NCBI GenBank assembly: GCA_039545355.1
Contig: BCJJ01000017.1
Location: 186,001 to 250,000 of the forward strand
DNA length: 64,000 bases
Source: Trichosporon coremiiforme
Lineage: Eukaryota > Basidiomycota > Tremellomycetes > Trichosporonales > Trichosporonaceae
Direction: 5' to 3'
The position numbers were made by a program, and so were the translations under genes. Under the pieces are notes generated by a model that saw only the letters and a program-made list of their open reading frames with translations, was not told the origin of the DNA and did no database searches. Shown here in pieces: positions 11,250-25,437 of the stretch (position 1 is its first letter; the number at the start of each line of letters is the position of its first letter).

Positions 11250-14200
11250 ATGTCGCTCCCCATGCACCTCCGTGCATATACGGAGAAGACAAAGGACGAG
11301 CAGACGCGCGATTTCTTCAATGTCCCGCTGGCCGAGCAGCTGCCCGCGCCAAATGCGACGCCTGTTGTCGTCAAGCCCGCTGCTGGAAGGGCGCGCTCTG
11401 GCTCTGCCTCCGGACTCCAGGGCATGGACATCAACGCCGTGCTCTCCGTCGAGGGCAAAGAGGACGTATACGTGAGTTACACAGATAGAGATCTGAGGCT
11501 TCCTCAGCAGCGGCAGTTGAGCGTGTGCAAGGGAAGGAGTACATCCAATGCTCCAGCGGAGCTGCTGCCGAGTACCAGTGTGCATGCTCCGTCCGGACTG
11601 CTCAACGGACGACTAGAATGCATGCTGGCGTGCATTCGTGGCTCCCTGCGTCATGCTCGTCGTCATTCCGTGCGCAGTAGCCTCCGTCGCTGGTGCCCAA
11701 GCCACAAGGCATTTCGCTGTTGTCACCTGGTGTTCCACCCATCACCCGGCAATGTCAAAGACTCTCAACAGCTCTGCTGATCTATCACGAATGCAAAGCT
11801 AACCCTGCAGGCTGGAAAGCTCTCCCTGCTCCCGCCGTTCCTCTGCTTCATCTCGAACGACCGCCGATCATGTCGCTGCACCTTGCCACTCTACACGATC
11901 CGAAGAGTTGAGAGGTAAGCTTCCAAGACGTTTGGCGGATAGCTGACATCAGACTCAACTCGCGAGCAGGCGTGTTCGCCCTCTCGCTTGCTACATGGCA
12001 TGGCATGCGCATTGTGAGCTTGACGAAGGTCGTTCAAGCTAACCGCAGATCCTCCAACTCACTTCCCTACTTCCGACAGCCGAGCACTTCGCCGTTCTTC
12101 TCCGTGATGCGCTTAAGTCTCAACTCGCCGAGATGAAGGCTCTGAAGGGATTCCTGCCTTCGTTATACTCCGAGTACCTTCTCGGCGCTGGATCCGCGAC
12201 AGCACCGGCGACCGAGTCGCTGATTGACGTCGGTGGTGACACGCAGCACCAGTCTGACGAGGGTGACCTGCGCGGCCCCGGTGGTCAAGGGCACGGCACA
12301 TACGAGCGCGGTCTTGGTGAGACATTCGGTTTCCCAGGTGACGCGCGCAAGATGCGCGAACGGTCAAAAATGAAACTGTGGCGCGAGTACTTCACCGTTC
12401 ACGGACGCAACATGACGCTTCTGCGCTACCCGCCGTTCCAGCGACTACTCCAGGTCGGTCTGCCGTCACGTCTTCGCGGCGAGCTCTGGGAGGTCATGTC
12501 AGGCTCGATCTACCTGCGCTTCGCCAACCCGAAGACGTACCAACTCCTGCTCGAGCAGAACGCGGGCAAGAGCTCGCAGTCGACAGACGAGATCGAAAAG
12601 GACCTTAACCGCTCCTTGCCCGAGTACAAGGCGTACCAGACCGAGGAGGGCCTGGCCCGCCTGCGCCGTGTTCTTGTGGCGTACTCGTTCCGTAACCCCG
12701 AGCTGGGTTACTGCCAGGCCTTGAACATTGTTGTCGCCGGCCTGCTCATCTACATGTCTGAGGAGCAGGCGTTCTGGCTCCTCGAGGTGCTGTGCGACAG
12801 GATATTGCCCGGTTACTACTCGCCGTCGATGGAGGGAACGCTGCTGGACCAGCGTGTGTTCGAGTCGCTCGTCAAGCGCTGCCTGCCCATGATCCACGAG
12901 CACTTCCGCTCCGTCGACGTGCAGATCTCGGTTGCGTCGCTGCCGTGGTTCCTGTCGCTCTACATTAACTCGCTCCCCCTCATCTTTGCCTTTCGCATCG
13001 TCGACTGTGTGCTCGCCATGGGCGTCAAGGTGCTGTTCCAGATCGGTCTCGCCATTCTCAAGATCAACGGCGAGGCGCTGCTCGAGGTTACCGACGACGG
13101 CATGTTCATCAACCTCATGCGGACGTACTTTTCCACGATCGGTGACTCGGCCCACCCGAACCACCCCGACCCGCGTGTCCGAGCGATTACCAACTTCCAG
13201 GAGCTCCTCGTCGTTGCCTTCCGCGAGTTCAACGTCATCACGGACGACACGATCGTGACCGAGCGTCGCAGGCTTCGCGCTATCATCGCGGACGAGATCG
13301 AGAAGTTCTCCAAGCGTGCTGCTGTGCGCAACCTGAAGAACGTCGGCCGCTTCCACAAGGAGCAGGTCGGCATCATCTACGATCACTACTTCCGCGCCGT
13401 GTGCTCGCCCGAGGCTGGTCCCATTGGGCCCGTCCCGGCCCCTGCACCGGGAGAGGTGGAGCAGGCGCGCATTACCGTCGACGCCCAGGGACGTGTGGAG
13501 ACGCGTATCGATCTCCGCGGTTTCAAGGTGCTCCTTGCTGGTGTCTGCACGTGGGCGCGTGAGGAGACAGTGACCACGAACGCCTTCATCCAGCGCACAG
13601 AACGTCGTGTCGCGGACGGTGAGATCATCGATCGCCTGTTCTACTCGTGGGACACGCAGAAGCTCGGCACGCTGTCGCTGCAGGACGTCGTTGAGGGTCT
13701 TGACCGCGTCATGTCTGCCGGTCTCATGGAGTCGATCGAGTGGTTCTTCCAACTGCACGACAAGGACGGCGACGGGTACCTGACGAAGGACGAGGTGATT
13801 CGTCTGTCCGAGTCGCTGCTGTTCATCTTCCGCAACGAGCCGGGAGACATCTACCTCGCTGCCGTGTCGCGTTTCATCCTGAACGCGTACGAGTTCGGCG
13901 ACGCGACCGCGCCCGAGGGCAGCGTGCCTGCGCTCGCTGACGACCCGCCCAACGGCGAGAACGAGACGGCGACGGAGAACAGGGAAAGGAGCAACTCTGC
14001 CGCAGGACCGCATAACTTGCCGTATCTCAGCCTGGCTACTTTCCGCATGGTTGTTCTCGCCGACGAGCTGCTTGAGAGCTTCTTCGAGACTGACCTCGCG
14101 CACTCGTTCCAGCTTGAGGACACGGAAGAGGAGGACTACCACAAGACGCACGCGAAGCCTGACGGCCTTCTCGGCGGCCTTGTCAACCTGGTCGTCAACG

Positions 14201-14936
14201 ATGAGTGAGTTCACAGTAAAGGTCGGCACTGACAAGCAGGAACAAGTCTCGCTTCAACCGCCTCGCTGACGGCATCGGCAGTGCGCTCGGCAAGCACGCC
14301 GAGTGGCGCAAGCCTGCGCTCTCGAAAGCTGACCCGAACGCACCCGCACCAGTGGAGGTCCGCGCGCGCGAGTCACTTCTCACGCCCTCGCAACAAGAGG
14401 AGCAGCGCCGGAAACGTTCCATGTCTCAAGCCTCGCAGATGTCGACCAAGACGACCAACTCGGTCTCCACAACAGCCACGACGGGCACCACTGGTACGAC
14501 GGCGGAGACGAACACCCTTGCTGACGTCGAAGCGAGGTACAGGGAAGAGAGCGAAATGGTGCGCGCAGCGCAGGAGGCGGTCATGCACCGGCCGAACTTT
14601 GCGATCGATGCCATTGGCGACTCAGACGGCGAGGAGGACGAGACCCCCGAGGACGACGCGGGCGTCATGGACGAGGTCGAGGCGTTCCTCAAGGCTCACG
14701 GGGGCGAGGACGACACGGGCCTCAAGGGAGAAGAGAGGAAACAGGCTGAGGGTGAGTGCGGCGAGCGCGCGAGCGCAGCGAGCAGCGAGAGTGTCGCGCC
14801 CGTCGCGAGCTTGCACAGCTACAGCGAACAGCGAGCGTTGCGCGCAGCTACGAGGGAACAGGAAAGCTGACATACAGACCTTCTCAAAGCCGAGCCCATG
14901 ACGAAACTGACCGGAGCGTCCGGATCGGCTGAGTAG
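11250..14936 (+). CDS. GYP2: GRAM-TBC-EF-hand RabGAP (Gyp2/Mdr1, TBC1D9 type)
   Basis: Exons are 11250-11471, 11811-11914, 11953-12013, 12049-14204, 14240-14751 and 14878-14936, giving 1037 aa. Exons 2-4 assemble a GRAM-like segment (AGKLSLLPPFLCFISNDR, then LPLYTIRRVERLNS). The TBC domain spans about residues 265-480 and has both catalytic fingers: the IxxDxxR arginine (IEKDLNR, about Arg317) and the YxQ glutamine (GYCQALN). Downstream, DKDGDGYLTKDE is a full EF-hand loop. The C-terminal tail is acidic and Ser/Thr-rich. Such proteins accelerate GTP hydrolysis on Rab GTPases in membrane traffic. The domain order matches yeast Gyp2 and animal TBC1D8/9. Two introns (12014-12048 and 14205-14239) are exactly 35 nt. 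Confidence 0.93.
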
Positions 14937-15583
14937 GCGTAGGGTTAGCGGCGTAGCCTGGCATAGATCGTGATTCCAAAATAGACAGCAACAGCCGGGC
15001 CACCAGGTCCGCGCAGCGCGTAGCAGCATAGCAACAGTGATGAGATGTGTGTTTGTTCTATACGCGGGTGTGTTTGGGCCAGCTCCACAAGCCAGTGTGG
15101 GCCTGTCGCGAGTTGAGTTCTATTCAGAAGGAGATAAGAATGCGGGCTGAATGGGGGACATGCCATCTATCCTTGAGAGTCACTGACGGCTGGTACAATG
15201 TCTCTCATGTTTGTGCTTCGAAGATACTCCGCATCATTAAGTGCCCCAGAAAACCTTTTCAAGGATCCCAGTTGAAGGAGGGTCGAAGGGAGGGTAAAGA
15301 AACAAACATTGCAGAGTCCAGAACAAGAGGCAAGGAAGGCAGGAGGATGCTCGCCAGATCTTCATGCATGAATTCTACAGGGATGGCGAGAGGAGGGGCT
15401 GCTCTTGCTCTTGCGCGCTGTGATTAATCAATGGCGAAGCTCGTGGCTGGCCGGCTTGGCTTGCTGGGTGTGGCGCAGACACTCCTGTGCTCCTCTCGAA
15501 CCCCTCATGGACCCCCGTGAACAGGTCCCTCCGCAGTCCCTTATGCAGAGCCAGCAGAGCTTCAAGACCAAGAACAGCAGCAC

Positions 15584-15629
15584 AGAGGGACAGAGGGACA
15601 GAGGGACAGAGGGACAGAGGGACAGAGGG
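15584..15629. repeat. Octamer tandem repeat (CAGAGGGA)n
   Basis: About five uninterrupted copies of CAGAGGGA, ending in a G run. Probably a slippage microsatellite in non-coding DNA. Confidence 0.9.
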
Positions 15630-16155
15630 GGGATTGAAAAAGGCAACAACAAAAATGAGGGTCCCTGTAGGTTATACAGGCTGCGTTCGTCCAGGATGCT
15701 CAGCCTACGCTGCGCACGCTGGAATCACAGTCTCAGGGCTCTGCGGCTACATGCTCGTCCAGGGACAATTGTCTCGGCGCAGCCCCAATCTCATCCATCA
15801 AGCCCAGCAAGCCTCACTCATGTACGTTTTCCTGGACGCTGCCTGCCTCTGGTGAGCAGTGAGGTTCGCGGCCAGAGCACCGAGTTGCCAGGATTGAAGA
15901 ATTGATGGACGATGGACGTGGGTCGGTGAAGCCACTGCTCTGCGCAGGTGTACGGGCGGGTCGGTGCTGATGGTGAGGCATGCGTGGCATGGGAGGCATG
16001 GGAGGCGTGGTGATCATCTGACGGCACGCTGGCGCATCGGCTCACGCACCGTGCTTAGCGTGCGCGTGAAACGGCAAAGCTTTGGTCTCAATTCATTCAG
16101 CCACGGACATGACATGACGCTTGATCGTCGGGTGACCAGAACACAGGCATTCAGA

Positions 16156-16189
16156 ACCTTCCGGTCAGCCATACCTTCCGGTCAGCCAT
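16156..16189. repeat. Perfect 17-nt tandem duplication
   Basis: ACCTTCCGGTCAGCCAT occurs twice with no spacer (16156-16172 and 16173-16189). Smaller CCATACC and CGCCATG duplications follow immediately to about 16215. Confidence 0.95.
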
Positions 16190-18070
16190 ACCATGCCATA
16201 CCGATGCGCCATGCGCCATGCACGTCGCGTGCACCACCGCTCAACCTTGCTTCAACCACTCTATTGTAATCCTGGGACCTTGCGGACCTACTCATGGATG
16301 ATATGTTCGGGGTATTGGAAGAGGGTATCAGAGATTAGGGTGAGGACCTCGCAGGGATGAGCAGGGATGAAGCCGGCCGGACGGTCCCCCCGGTCCAGGA
16401 CTGCTCAGGGCGCCATCCACCCTTGTTTCGAGCTGGGCGCCGAGGGCCACGGGGTCTGTCGCGAACTGCAGCAATACATCACTCTGACCATCATGCTGGA
16501 GCTCCGTTCTGTGCATCAGTGATGCCCTTGGGGTACAGGCCGAGGCCATGGAGGCCATGCAAGACGCGCTCTGTATGGCCGCAGACGCGCTCTTGCTTGG
16601 CACAAGGGCACCAATGTGCGCCAACTCGACCCTCGACCATGTCCATGCATTAGCCCGTTTGCGTTCTTCCTCTTTCTCTCATCTCCTCTTGACTATCCTT
16701 CGCTCCCTGTCGCTCATTCCCCCTCCACTCCTTCGCCACTGTTGCAGGCCAACGGGCATAGAACACACAGACCAAATTTAACAAGCAAGCCAGACGTGCA
16801 GACGTCATTCACTAGTAGACACTTCCCCTGGCGGGTACTAGCTCTCTTCCTGGGCTCTGGAGCGTACGTGCCGCCTGTTGCCCTGTGCCTGGATTCAGTC
16901 TGCCGGCATCCCTCTTTCTGTTCCTCTGGATCCCTCTGCCCTGCTGCCGGCTCAGCAATTCAGCATCCCATCTCCATCACCTGCAGTCAACAACAATCCC
17001 TCTCACCTCTTTAACGTTCCTGCATTGCTTCGTTCCTAGCAACAGCACCCACACCCACACGTCTGTCAACACTACTCTTCGACCGGCTCGAAATCCTTGA
17101 CACCCCTCCATCCCCCGACTTCCCCTTCTTCCCGCAAACAGCTACCGCGACCGTGCCGCTGCCGCCCTGCCGTCAAACCGTCAACCTCCGACACCGACGT
17201 CCATCCTCAAGTCGCGCAGAGCTTAAAGCCCGAGCGTGCAGAGTGTAAACCAAGTAGCTGAAAGCTTATCCAGAGCCAAGTTCGTGACCGCTCCCACCCA
17301 CCGCACACCGCACCCACACCACCGCACGGCACCGAACGCCCAGTAGCCAAGCACAGCCTTGCTTCCGGTCCCGAACCAGACCTCTCCCACCTTTCTCTTC
17401 CATCTCTTCCGTCGACTATCCGTCGCCCCCGTCTCCCCTTGTCGCCTTGGCACCGCTGCGCGCTGCTCCAACCCCTCGACTCCCGTTTACCGTTCTCGTT
17501 ATCTTCCTTTATTTCGATTTCGCACCACATACACTACTACCCATCCCACGCTTGTTAGGCTAGCAAGTGCGACGACGACACACACCTCGCCCACGCTCTT
17601 GACATAGCGACATCGCGGCAACTTTGTTTCCCCTTCCCATCGATTGTCGCCCACTTGTTCAGCATTGTTCATCATCTGACACTTGAACTCGCAGTATCAT
17701 CATCATCATCGCACCACCGCCGACTTCGCATTCCTTCTGTTCCCATTAGACATCACACCGACCCCCAACTCCAGCACCGCCTCGCGAATCACCGACTCCT
17801 GACCGATTCATTCGCGACGATTCGTGTCTGAGAACCGAGATCCGCATATCCGTGAATCCTGCTGTGACCGACCGCTCGACCGTCCGTGAGTCTGTGACCC
17901 GCACTGCGCAACTGCAGCCGCAACACCGCATCAGAGTCACGCGCACCCCCCCTTCGCTTTGATCTCCAGCAAGCATCTGCGACGTAGTCGTAGCACGACT
18001 GAAACGCAAGTTGCCACTTGACTCTCGACGTCTCAAGTCTATCGACAGCAAAGCTAGCTCTTCGCACACC

Positions 18071-20122
18071 ATGAGGCTGGCCCTCGCTGTCTTGGCGTCC
18101 CTGCTGCCGCTGGCCGCGGCACAGGCGGCGCCGGCCGCGAACGCTCCCCCGGCAAACACACCGAACACAACACCGGCAGCGGTCACTCCCACGGCCGCAG
18201 TCGGAGGCGGCATCCCCGTGTCTAAGCAGGCCGCGGCTTCCCCCGCAACCCCCGCCAAGGCGGCCGAGACGCCCAACGCTGCAGCCGCCAACCCGCAGCC
18301 CAACTCTTCCAACCCGCCAGCCGCCGCGCCGACACCGACGCCAACAGGGCCGACGTTCCAATTCGACATGAACCCGTCATCAGTGTACACGGCGTGCCAG
18401 ACGCAGCCCGTCGTCTGGCACTACCATCCGAACCCCGAGCAGAAGAACATTACGCTGTACGTCTACAACGAGGAGGCCGTTAATGCCGACCCCGAGTTTG
18501 CGCCTGAGGCGACGGCGGGCACGCTCGCCAAGCCGAACGGCAACAACGGGCGCCGGAGTGTGCCGCTTGAGGAGGTTGTCAAACGGCAGTCGGGGACGCG
18601 CATCTCGCAGCGCATAGTTAAGGACTGGCCTGCGAACGTTGCGTACCAGTGGGTCGTCGACGTGCCTCCGGGACAGTACAAGTTCCTCGCCATTGTCGAC
18701 GGCGCAGGCGGCGACATCAGCTACCCGCTTCAGATCGTTGGCGACTCCAACATGACGTGCGTCAAGGACTTCAGCGGCATCATGGCGGGCGGAACGACTT
18801 CGTCCGTTATCTCTTCCGGAACCACCGCCGCCACGTCCTCGGGCACCAAGGAGAAGGCGCCTAGTGCGTCGCCGACTTCGACCGGTACCGGTGCCTCTGC
18901 ATCTACCTCGGGTAAGGCTGCGGCGGCCAGCGCCGGCGCGCAATCCGGCTCGGACAACAAGTCGAGCGGTATCTCTGGCGGCGCGATCGCGGGCATCGTC
19001 ATTGGTGTTCTCGCGGGTATCGCCCTGCTCGCACTCCTCGCCTTCTGCTGGCGCAAGAAGCGCCGCTCGGCCAACGAGGCCGACTACCACGTCGACCCGT
19101 ACTCGGAGCCGGTGCGCGAGGTGCGCGGCGGGGGCGGTGCCTTTGCGCCCATGTCCTCGGACCATGACAGCATGCACCAGACGTCCTCCTTCGGGCACGA
19201 CGGGGTGTACGGTGGCGTCGTCCCGAACCCGTTCGAGACGGAGCCCTCGACGCCAGTGGAGAACACGCAGACCTCGCACCAGACGCACACGCCCAACTCG
19301 TCCACGGGCAACGCGAGCGTGTATACCGCCCCAATGACGGCGGAGAGCAGCGAGCTCGCCTACCCCCCGCCCGTGGGCCTGATGCCCGTCAACAACAGGG
19401 CCAGCGCGCAGAGCGCAACCTCCACGTTCGAGAGCGCACACACGCAGGCGCATCCGGGCTCGATCCAGACGTTCGGACACCAGAGCGACCGCATGAACAG
19501 CTTCCCGTCCAACCGCACGCTGGCGAGTGATGCGAGCCACTTCGTCCCGGGCTCAGACGCTCCGCCCGTCCCCGTGCCGACGTCGCCGACCAAGGCTGCT
19601 GCATTCCCTGCGCCTACGAGTCCGAGGCGTCTGCCCCCCGCCCCAGTGACCCCGATCACGCAGCAGCGTCTTCCCCCTATCCCCGTGTCTGGGCCGAATA
19701 GTCCACAACGCCTCCCCCCCGCCCCTACTACTCCAGCGAATGTGGCCGGCGGCGCCCCCGTCCCCTCCGCCTATGCCGCCACTCCGGCAGCCGAACCCAC
19801 CATCGAGCGCAAGATCAGTTCGCGCCGCAAGCCCGTCCCGCGTCTGAGCGAGAGCGAGGAGGCGGCGCTGGGCAGTGGGTCGGGCGGCTCGAGCCCAGGT
19901 AGCGGCGGCAGTCCCAAGCGTGGCAGTGGCGGAGCTAACGATGGCGGCAGCCCGCCCAATTCCAGCCCTAGTTCAGAGGGCAATGGATCCGTGCTGAGAC
20001 TGCCCAAGGCCGTGTCGAGCGATGGACATGAGGACTGGGGAAGTGGGCTCGAGGCGGCGCTGAATTCGTCGGCAAGGAAGGAGTATACGCTCACTGCGGA
20101 CCCACCACTTCATCAAGACTGA
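18071..20122 (+). CDS. Type I single-pass membrane protein, Ser/Pro-rich, secreted ectodomain
   Basis: A single exon of 683 aa from ATG 18071, chosen because it starts a textbook signal peptide (MRLALAVLASLLPLAAAQA). An in-frame ATG at 18011 would bury it. Residues about 20-95 are Ala/Pro/Thr-rich, probably O-glycosylated. A compact ectodomain follows, with FDMNPSSVYTACQTQPVVWH and PPGQYKFLAIVDGAGGDISY, resembling the small Ig-like secretory modules of fungal Kre9/Knh1-type and Ser/Thr-rich wall proteins. A Ser/Thr stalk leads to one transmembrane helix at about residues 303-328, then WRKKRR as stop-transfer, then about 350 cytosolic residues rich in Pro and Ser. A plasma-membrane wall sensor or adhesion role is inference only. 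Confidence 0.75.
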   Translation: MRLALAVLASLLPLAAAQAAPAANAPPANTPNTTPAAVTPTAAVGGGIPVSKQAAASPATPAKAAETPNAAAANPQPNSSNPPAAAPTPTPTGPTFQFDMNPSSVYTACQTQPVVWHYHPNPEQKNITLYVYNEEAVNADPEFAPEATAGTLAKPNGNNGRRSVPLEEVVKRQSGTRISQRIVKDWPANVAYQWVVDVPPGQYKFLAIVDGAGGDISYPLQIVGDSNMTCVKDFSGIMAGGTTSSVISSGTTAATSSGTKEKAPSASPTSTGTGASASTSGKAAAASAGAQSGSDNKSSGISGGAIAGIVIGVLAGIALLALLAFCWRKKRRSANEADYHVDPYSEPVREVRGGGGAFAPMSSDHDSMHQTSSFGHDGVYGGVVPNPFETEPSTPVENTQTSHQTHTPNSSTGNASVYTAPMTAESSELAYPPPVGLMPVNNRASAQSATSTFESAHTQAHPGSIQTFGHQSDRMNSFPSNRTLASDASHFVPGSDAPPVPVPTSPTKAAAFPAPTSPRRLPPAPVTPITQQRLPPIPVSGPNSPQRLPPAPTTPANVAGGAPVPSAYAATPAAEPTIERKISSRRKPVPRLSESEEAALGSGSGGSSPGSGGSPKRGSGGANDGGSPPNSSPSSEGNGSVLRLPKAVSSDGHEDWGSGLEAALNSSARKEYTLTADPPLHQD

Positions 20123-20393
20123 GCGAGACTGAGCGAGGCGAAGTCGCTCAGTCGAGCGAGGGTCGACCGAGGTCGAGTGAGGTTGTGGAGTTAGCGTGGG
20201 TTGAGTTGGGCCGTTGTTGAAGTGTTCGATTGAGGCTCACGAGGCCGTTGTAGGAGTACGTGAGAGTAGTTCATTCATTCGTTCAGAAATGGACAATCAC
20301 CCGTGTTTATAGTTCTTTCGTCAATGCACCCATATCTGACTTCTGCCCTAAATTTTGCCCATGATATTGCATCTCTATGTTCTCTACTGGACG
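20123..20393. other. Convergent intergenic with hairpin next to the stop codon
   Basis: The 3' regions of two converging genes. A perfect 10-bp inverted repeat (20127-20136 with 20144-20153, 7-nt loop) begins four bases after the stop codon. The 5' arm sequence GACTGAGCGA also occurs once just before, overlapping the stop. Confidence 0.6.
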
Positions 20394-21760
20394 CTACCAG
20401 GGACGACCAAAGTACGTCTCGAGCGCCCACCGCGCCACATTCAACCCAAGCAGACTGAGCACCCACCCCACAACGAGCGGCAGGAGCGGGGCGAGGAACA
20501 GTTCCGCCCTCGCCACGAACGGCAGCGCAGAGTATCCCAAATACGTGACGTAGACATACTGTCCCAGCGCCAGCAAAAACAGGGAGTTACCGAGGAAGAG
20601 ACTTCCCCAATTCCGCCGCACGACGAGCGCAGCGAGGGGAAGAAGGCCGAGGTAGAGCGTGAGGAAGAGCGGCCAGAAGGCGTTCACTGCCACGTCGAAA
20701 GAGTACGCGAACTCGACACGTTCCCTCTGCCCTGTGGCGGAGGTGGAGAGGAGGAGGCGGTTGGCGGCTTGGTAGAAGACAAACGCCGACAGAAGCGCCA
20801 GACCGATGAAGTCGCCTGCAGGTCGTTAGCTGGTTGTTTTGTCTTAGCTGTGCTACCTCTTCCGTCCATGCAGAGATCCGAGAAGAGATATGGAGCAGTG
20901 GAGGAGTGAGGCAGCAAGTTGGACCAGTTTGGACTCACGGAAGATCATCTTGAGCACGAGGGCTAGCGTGCCCGGCCAGCTGAGGCCATAGATAAATCCC
21001 CACACCAGGCCGGCGGCAGAGATGAAGGCCGAGATGAGGAGGAGCATGGCCGGACTGTGTTGTTAGCTACACTTTCGTCGACCACGTAGCTAGGATTGGC
21101 CGGAGAAGAGGAGCGGTGACGACCTGTCTCCCCCTCTCCGTCTCAGAGGCAGTTCAGAGCCAGCCTGCGAGCTCCAGACCGGCCAACGTCCGGGCCTTCG
21201 ACGCTACGGTCAGAGTACTCACTCATCCCTCGCCCACACATTCTTCGTCTGCTTGTGGTAGTACGCCTGCTTTGAGACGCGCCGCGGCGAGACGACAAGG
21301 TACGTCAGTTGTTGGAGGGCGAGTTCAAAGTCCTGTCTGTCAGCAATGCCAGATTGCGAGTGGGTGTGCCTCCTTGCTGTCCTTTCTTCACAACCACCGT
21401 CCAACCTGTCACCAGTCAAGACAGGCATGAGTCCAAAGGAGGCAGTAACAGAGGGAACAGACGGTGCAGAGTGCAGCTCCCGCTGGCACAGCTCGTCCCA
21501 TTCGCTGCGCTCGTGGAACGCACCATAGACTTGAACTTTGTCAACCGCCTCAGCAACACGGGCATGCCCCGCCTGGCGACCGGCACCTCGCCGTACGCGT
21601 ATCCCCCATTGCCACCAGAGGTCGGCAGGAGCGGCATGGACGCGGACGGGCGCAAGGGGCGGAGGCGGATGGAGGATATCGTGGCGCGCGAGTGAGCGGG
21701 CGAAGTGAGCGAAGCGAAAGACCGCGAAACGGGGAACGCGGAGGTCTTGGGGATGCCCAC
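20394..21760 (-). CDS. UNC50: UNC50/Gmh1 family Golgi membrane protein
   Basis: Exons in coding order are 21760-21524, 21332-21223, 21054-20939 and 20815-20394, giving 294 aa. The joins rebuild the family hallmark: FKSMDFELALQQLTYLVVSP, KQTKNVWARDDPA, FAYSFDVAVNAFWPL and YVTYLGYSALPF. About five to six hydrophobic helices are present. UNC50/Gmh1 proteins sit in the Golgi or ER membrane and are linked to Arf-GEF recruitment and receptor traffic. The N-terminus is variable in this family; ATG 21760 is the longest option and ATG 21637 is also possible. Introns use GTGCGT or GTGAGT donors. The gene is transcribed away from pyruvate decarboxylase. Confidence 0.92.
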
Positions 21761-22315
21761 GAAGCGAAGCTGGTCGTGGAGTGAGTGTCGAGAGTCGTGA
21801 GGTCGACGGTGAACTGCGAAATGTCTGTCGGCGTGTTAACGCTGTTGTTACCGGTGCAAGTTGGGTTGCAAGCGCAATGTTCGCGCCCTGCGTGCGATGA
21901 GCGTGGAGTTCACGTGGGATTTGACGTGTCCCCCTGTGCCCGCTATCAGACCCGTGAGTGAGTCCGACGATAGGAATGTTCGGCCTGACATGAGCTTCTT
22001 TCCCTGGCGTCCGAAGTGCTATTTCCACTCGGCGAGGCGCAGAGGGGGGCGTCCGGGGCGCAAGGGCGCAGTGCTACTTGACGTCATGCCGATACCTGCA
22101 ACCGAGATTCCCATCCCAATCCTACCGTGTCGTATCGCTGATGGGAGTGACGGAACATGGGAGACGTCGACCTCGGCCTTCGCAGCATTGCAAGCTGCCG
22201 ATACGGCATGCAACTCGTGTATATAACACAAACCGCTCGTCAGACCTCGGTCAGTCTCAGCACCACAAACACACAACTGTTCCCCCCCTACGACCAAGAA
22301 AGAAACAATCAAGCA
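21761..22315. promoter_or_regulatory. Divergent promoter, UNC50 and PDC
   Basis: A 555-base region between divergent genes. A clear TATATAA box lies at 22220-22226, about 90 bases before the pyruvate decarboxylase start, and is followed by a C/A-rich leader with a CCCCCCC run. This is what is expected of a strongly expressed glycolytic or fermentative gene. Nothing else was recognised. Confidence 0.6.
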
Positions 22316-24958
<2,643 letters not shown>

Positions 24959-25437
24959 AGGTCGCGCTGGCGCCGCAGGGAATGAGGCAGTAGCAGTGAA
25001 AGCAGAGAAAAGGTGTTGCGCGCTCAGCGCAGTGTACGTAGACTAGTGCGAACAGATGCATACGGGGCTAGAGAGAAACAACCGTGTCAAACGGTGCGGG
25101 CAGTGCTGTACATGTTTTGCAGAGAAGAGGGTTGGGAGTTCTGGGTATTATGAATATTGAGAGAATGCGAGGGCAGTAGCGTAGTCGTCAAATTTGAATG
25201 AAGGAGCGTCGATCTGTGCGCGCCGATTATGTGTACAGAGAGGGAGGAGACCATGATGAAACGTGTGCTTTGAATGTTGCTGCTGATGGAGAATGTATAT
25301 GCCGTGAAAAAAGAGTTGCTTGCTTTGTGAATATGTTGGAGGTCTCGCGGACCGGGGGTGGTCGGGGTGTGGTTGGTGTGGGACCGTTATGTGGAGATCT
25401 AGAGGGCTCGCTGCGCTCGCTGCGTTCGCCGACTCGT
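24959..25437. other. Convergent intergenic, PDC and Rab-like gene
   Basis: The 3' regions of two converging genes. No gene or repeat was recognised. Confidence 0.5.

Larger units (their letters stand above)
14937..18070. other. 3.1 kb non-coding region with short repeats and a long pyrimidine-rich leader
   Basis: No gene is supported. It holds an 8-nt tandem repeat at about 15584-15629, GGCATGGGA repeats near 15985-16010, and a perfect 17-nt tandem duplication at 16156-16189. From about 16640 the + strand becomes strongly C/T-rich, running into the membrane-protein gene at 18071, so much of it may be promoter plus a long leader. The modest open frames (for example 15405-15905) have no domain content and no consistent splice partners. 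Confidence 0.55.

Noticed and set aside
12499..14235. A 578-aa open frame on the minus strand opposite the RabGAP
   Set aside because: It is the antisense shadow of the GC-rich TBC exon, with no domains and an Arg/Val/Glu-biased composition. The + strand carries clear TBC and EF-hand motifs.
15405..15905. A 166-aa + strand open frame containing the octamer repeat
   Set aside because: Includes the microsatellite translated as RGTEGQRD, lacks domain content and sits in a clearly non-coding region.
18011..18070. An earlier in-frame ATG for the membrane protein
   Set aside because: It would place a polar 20-residue peptide before an otherwise perfect signal sequence.
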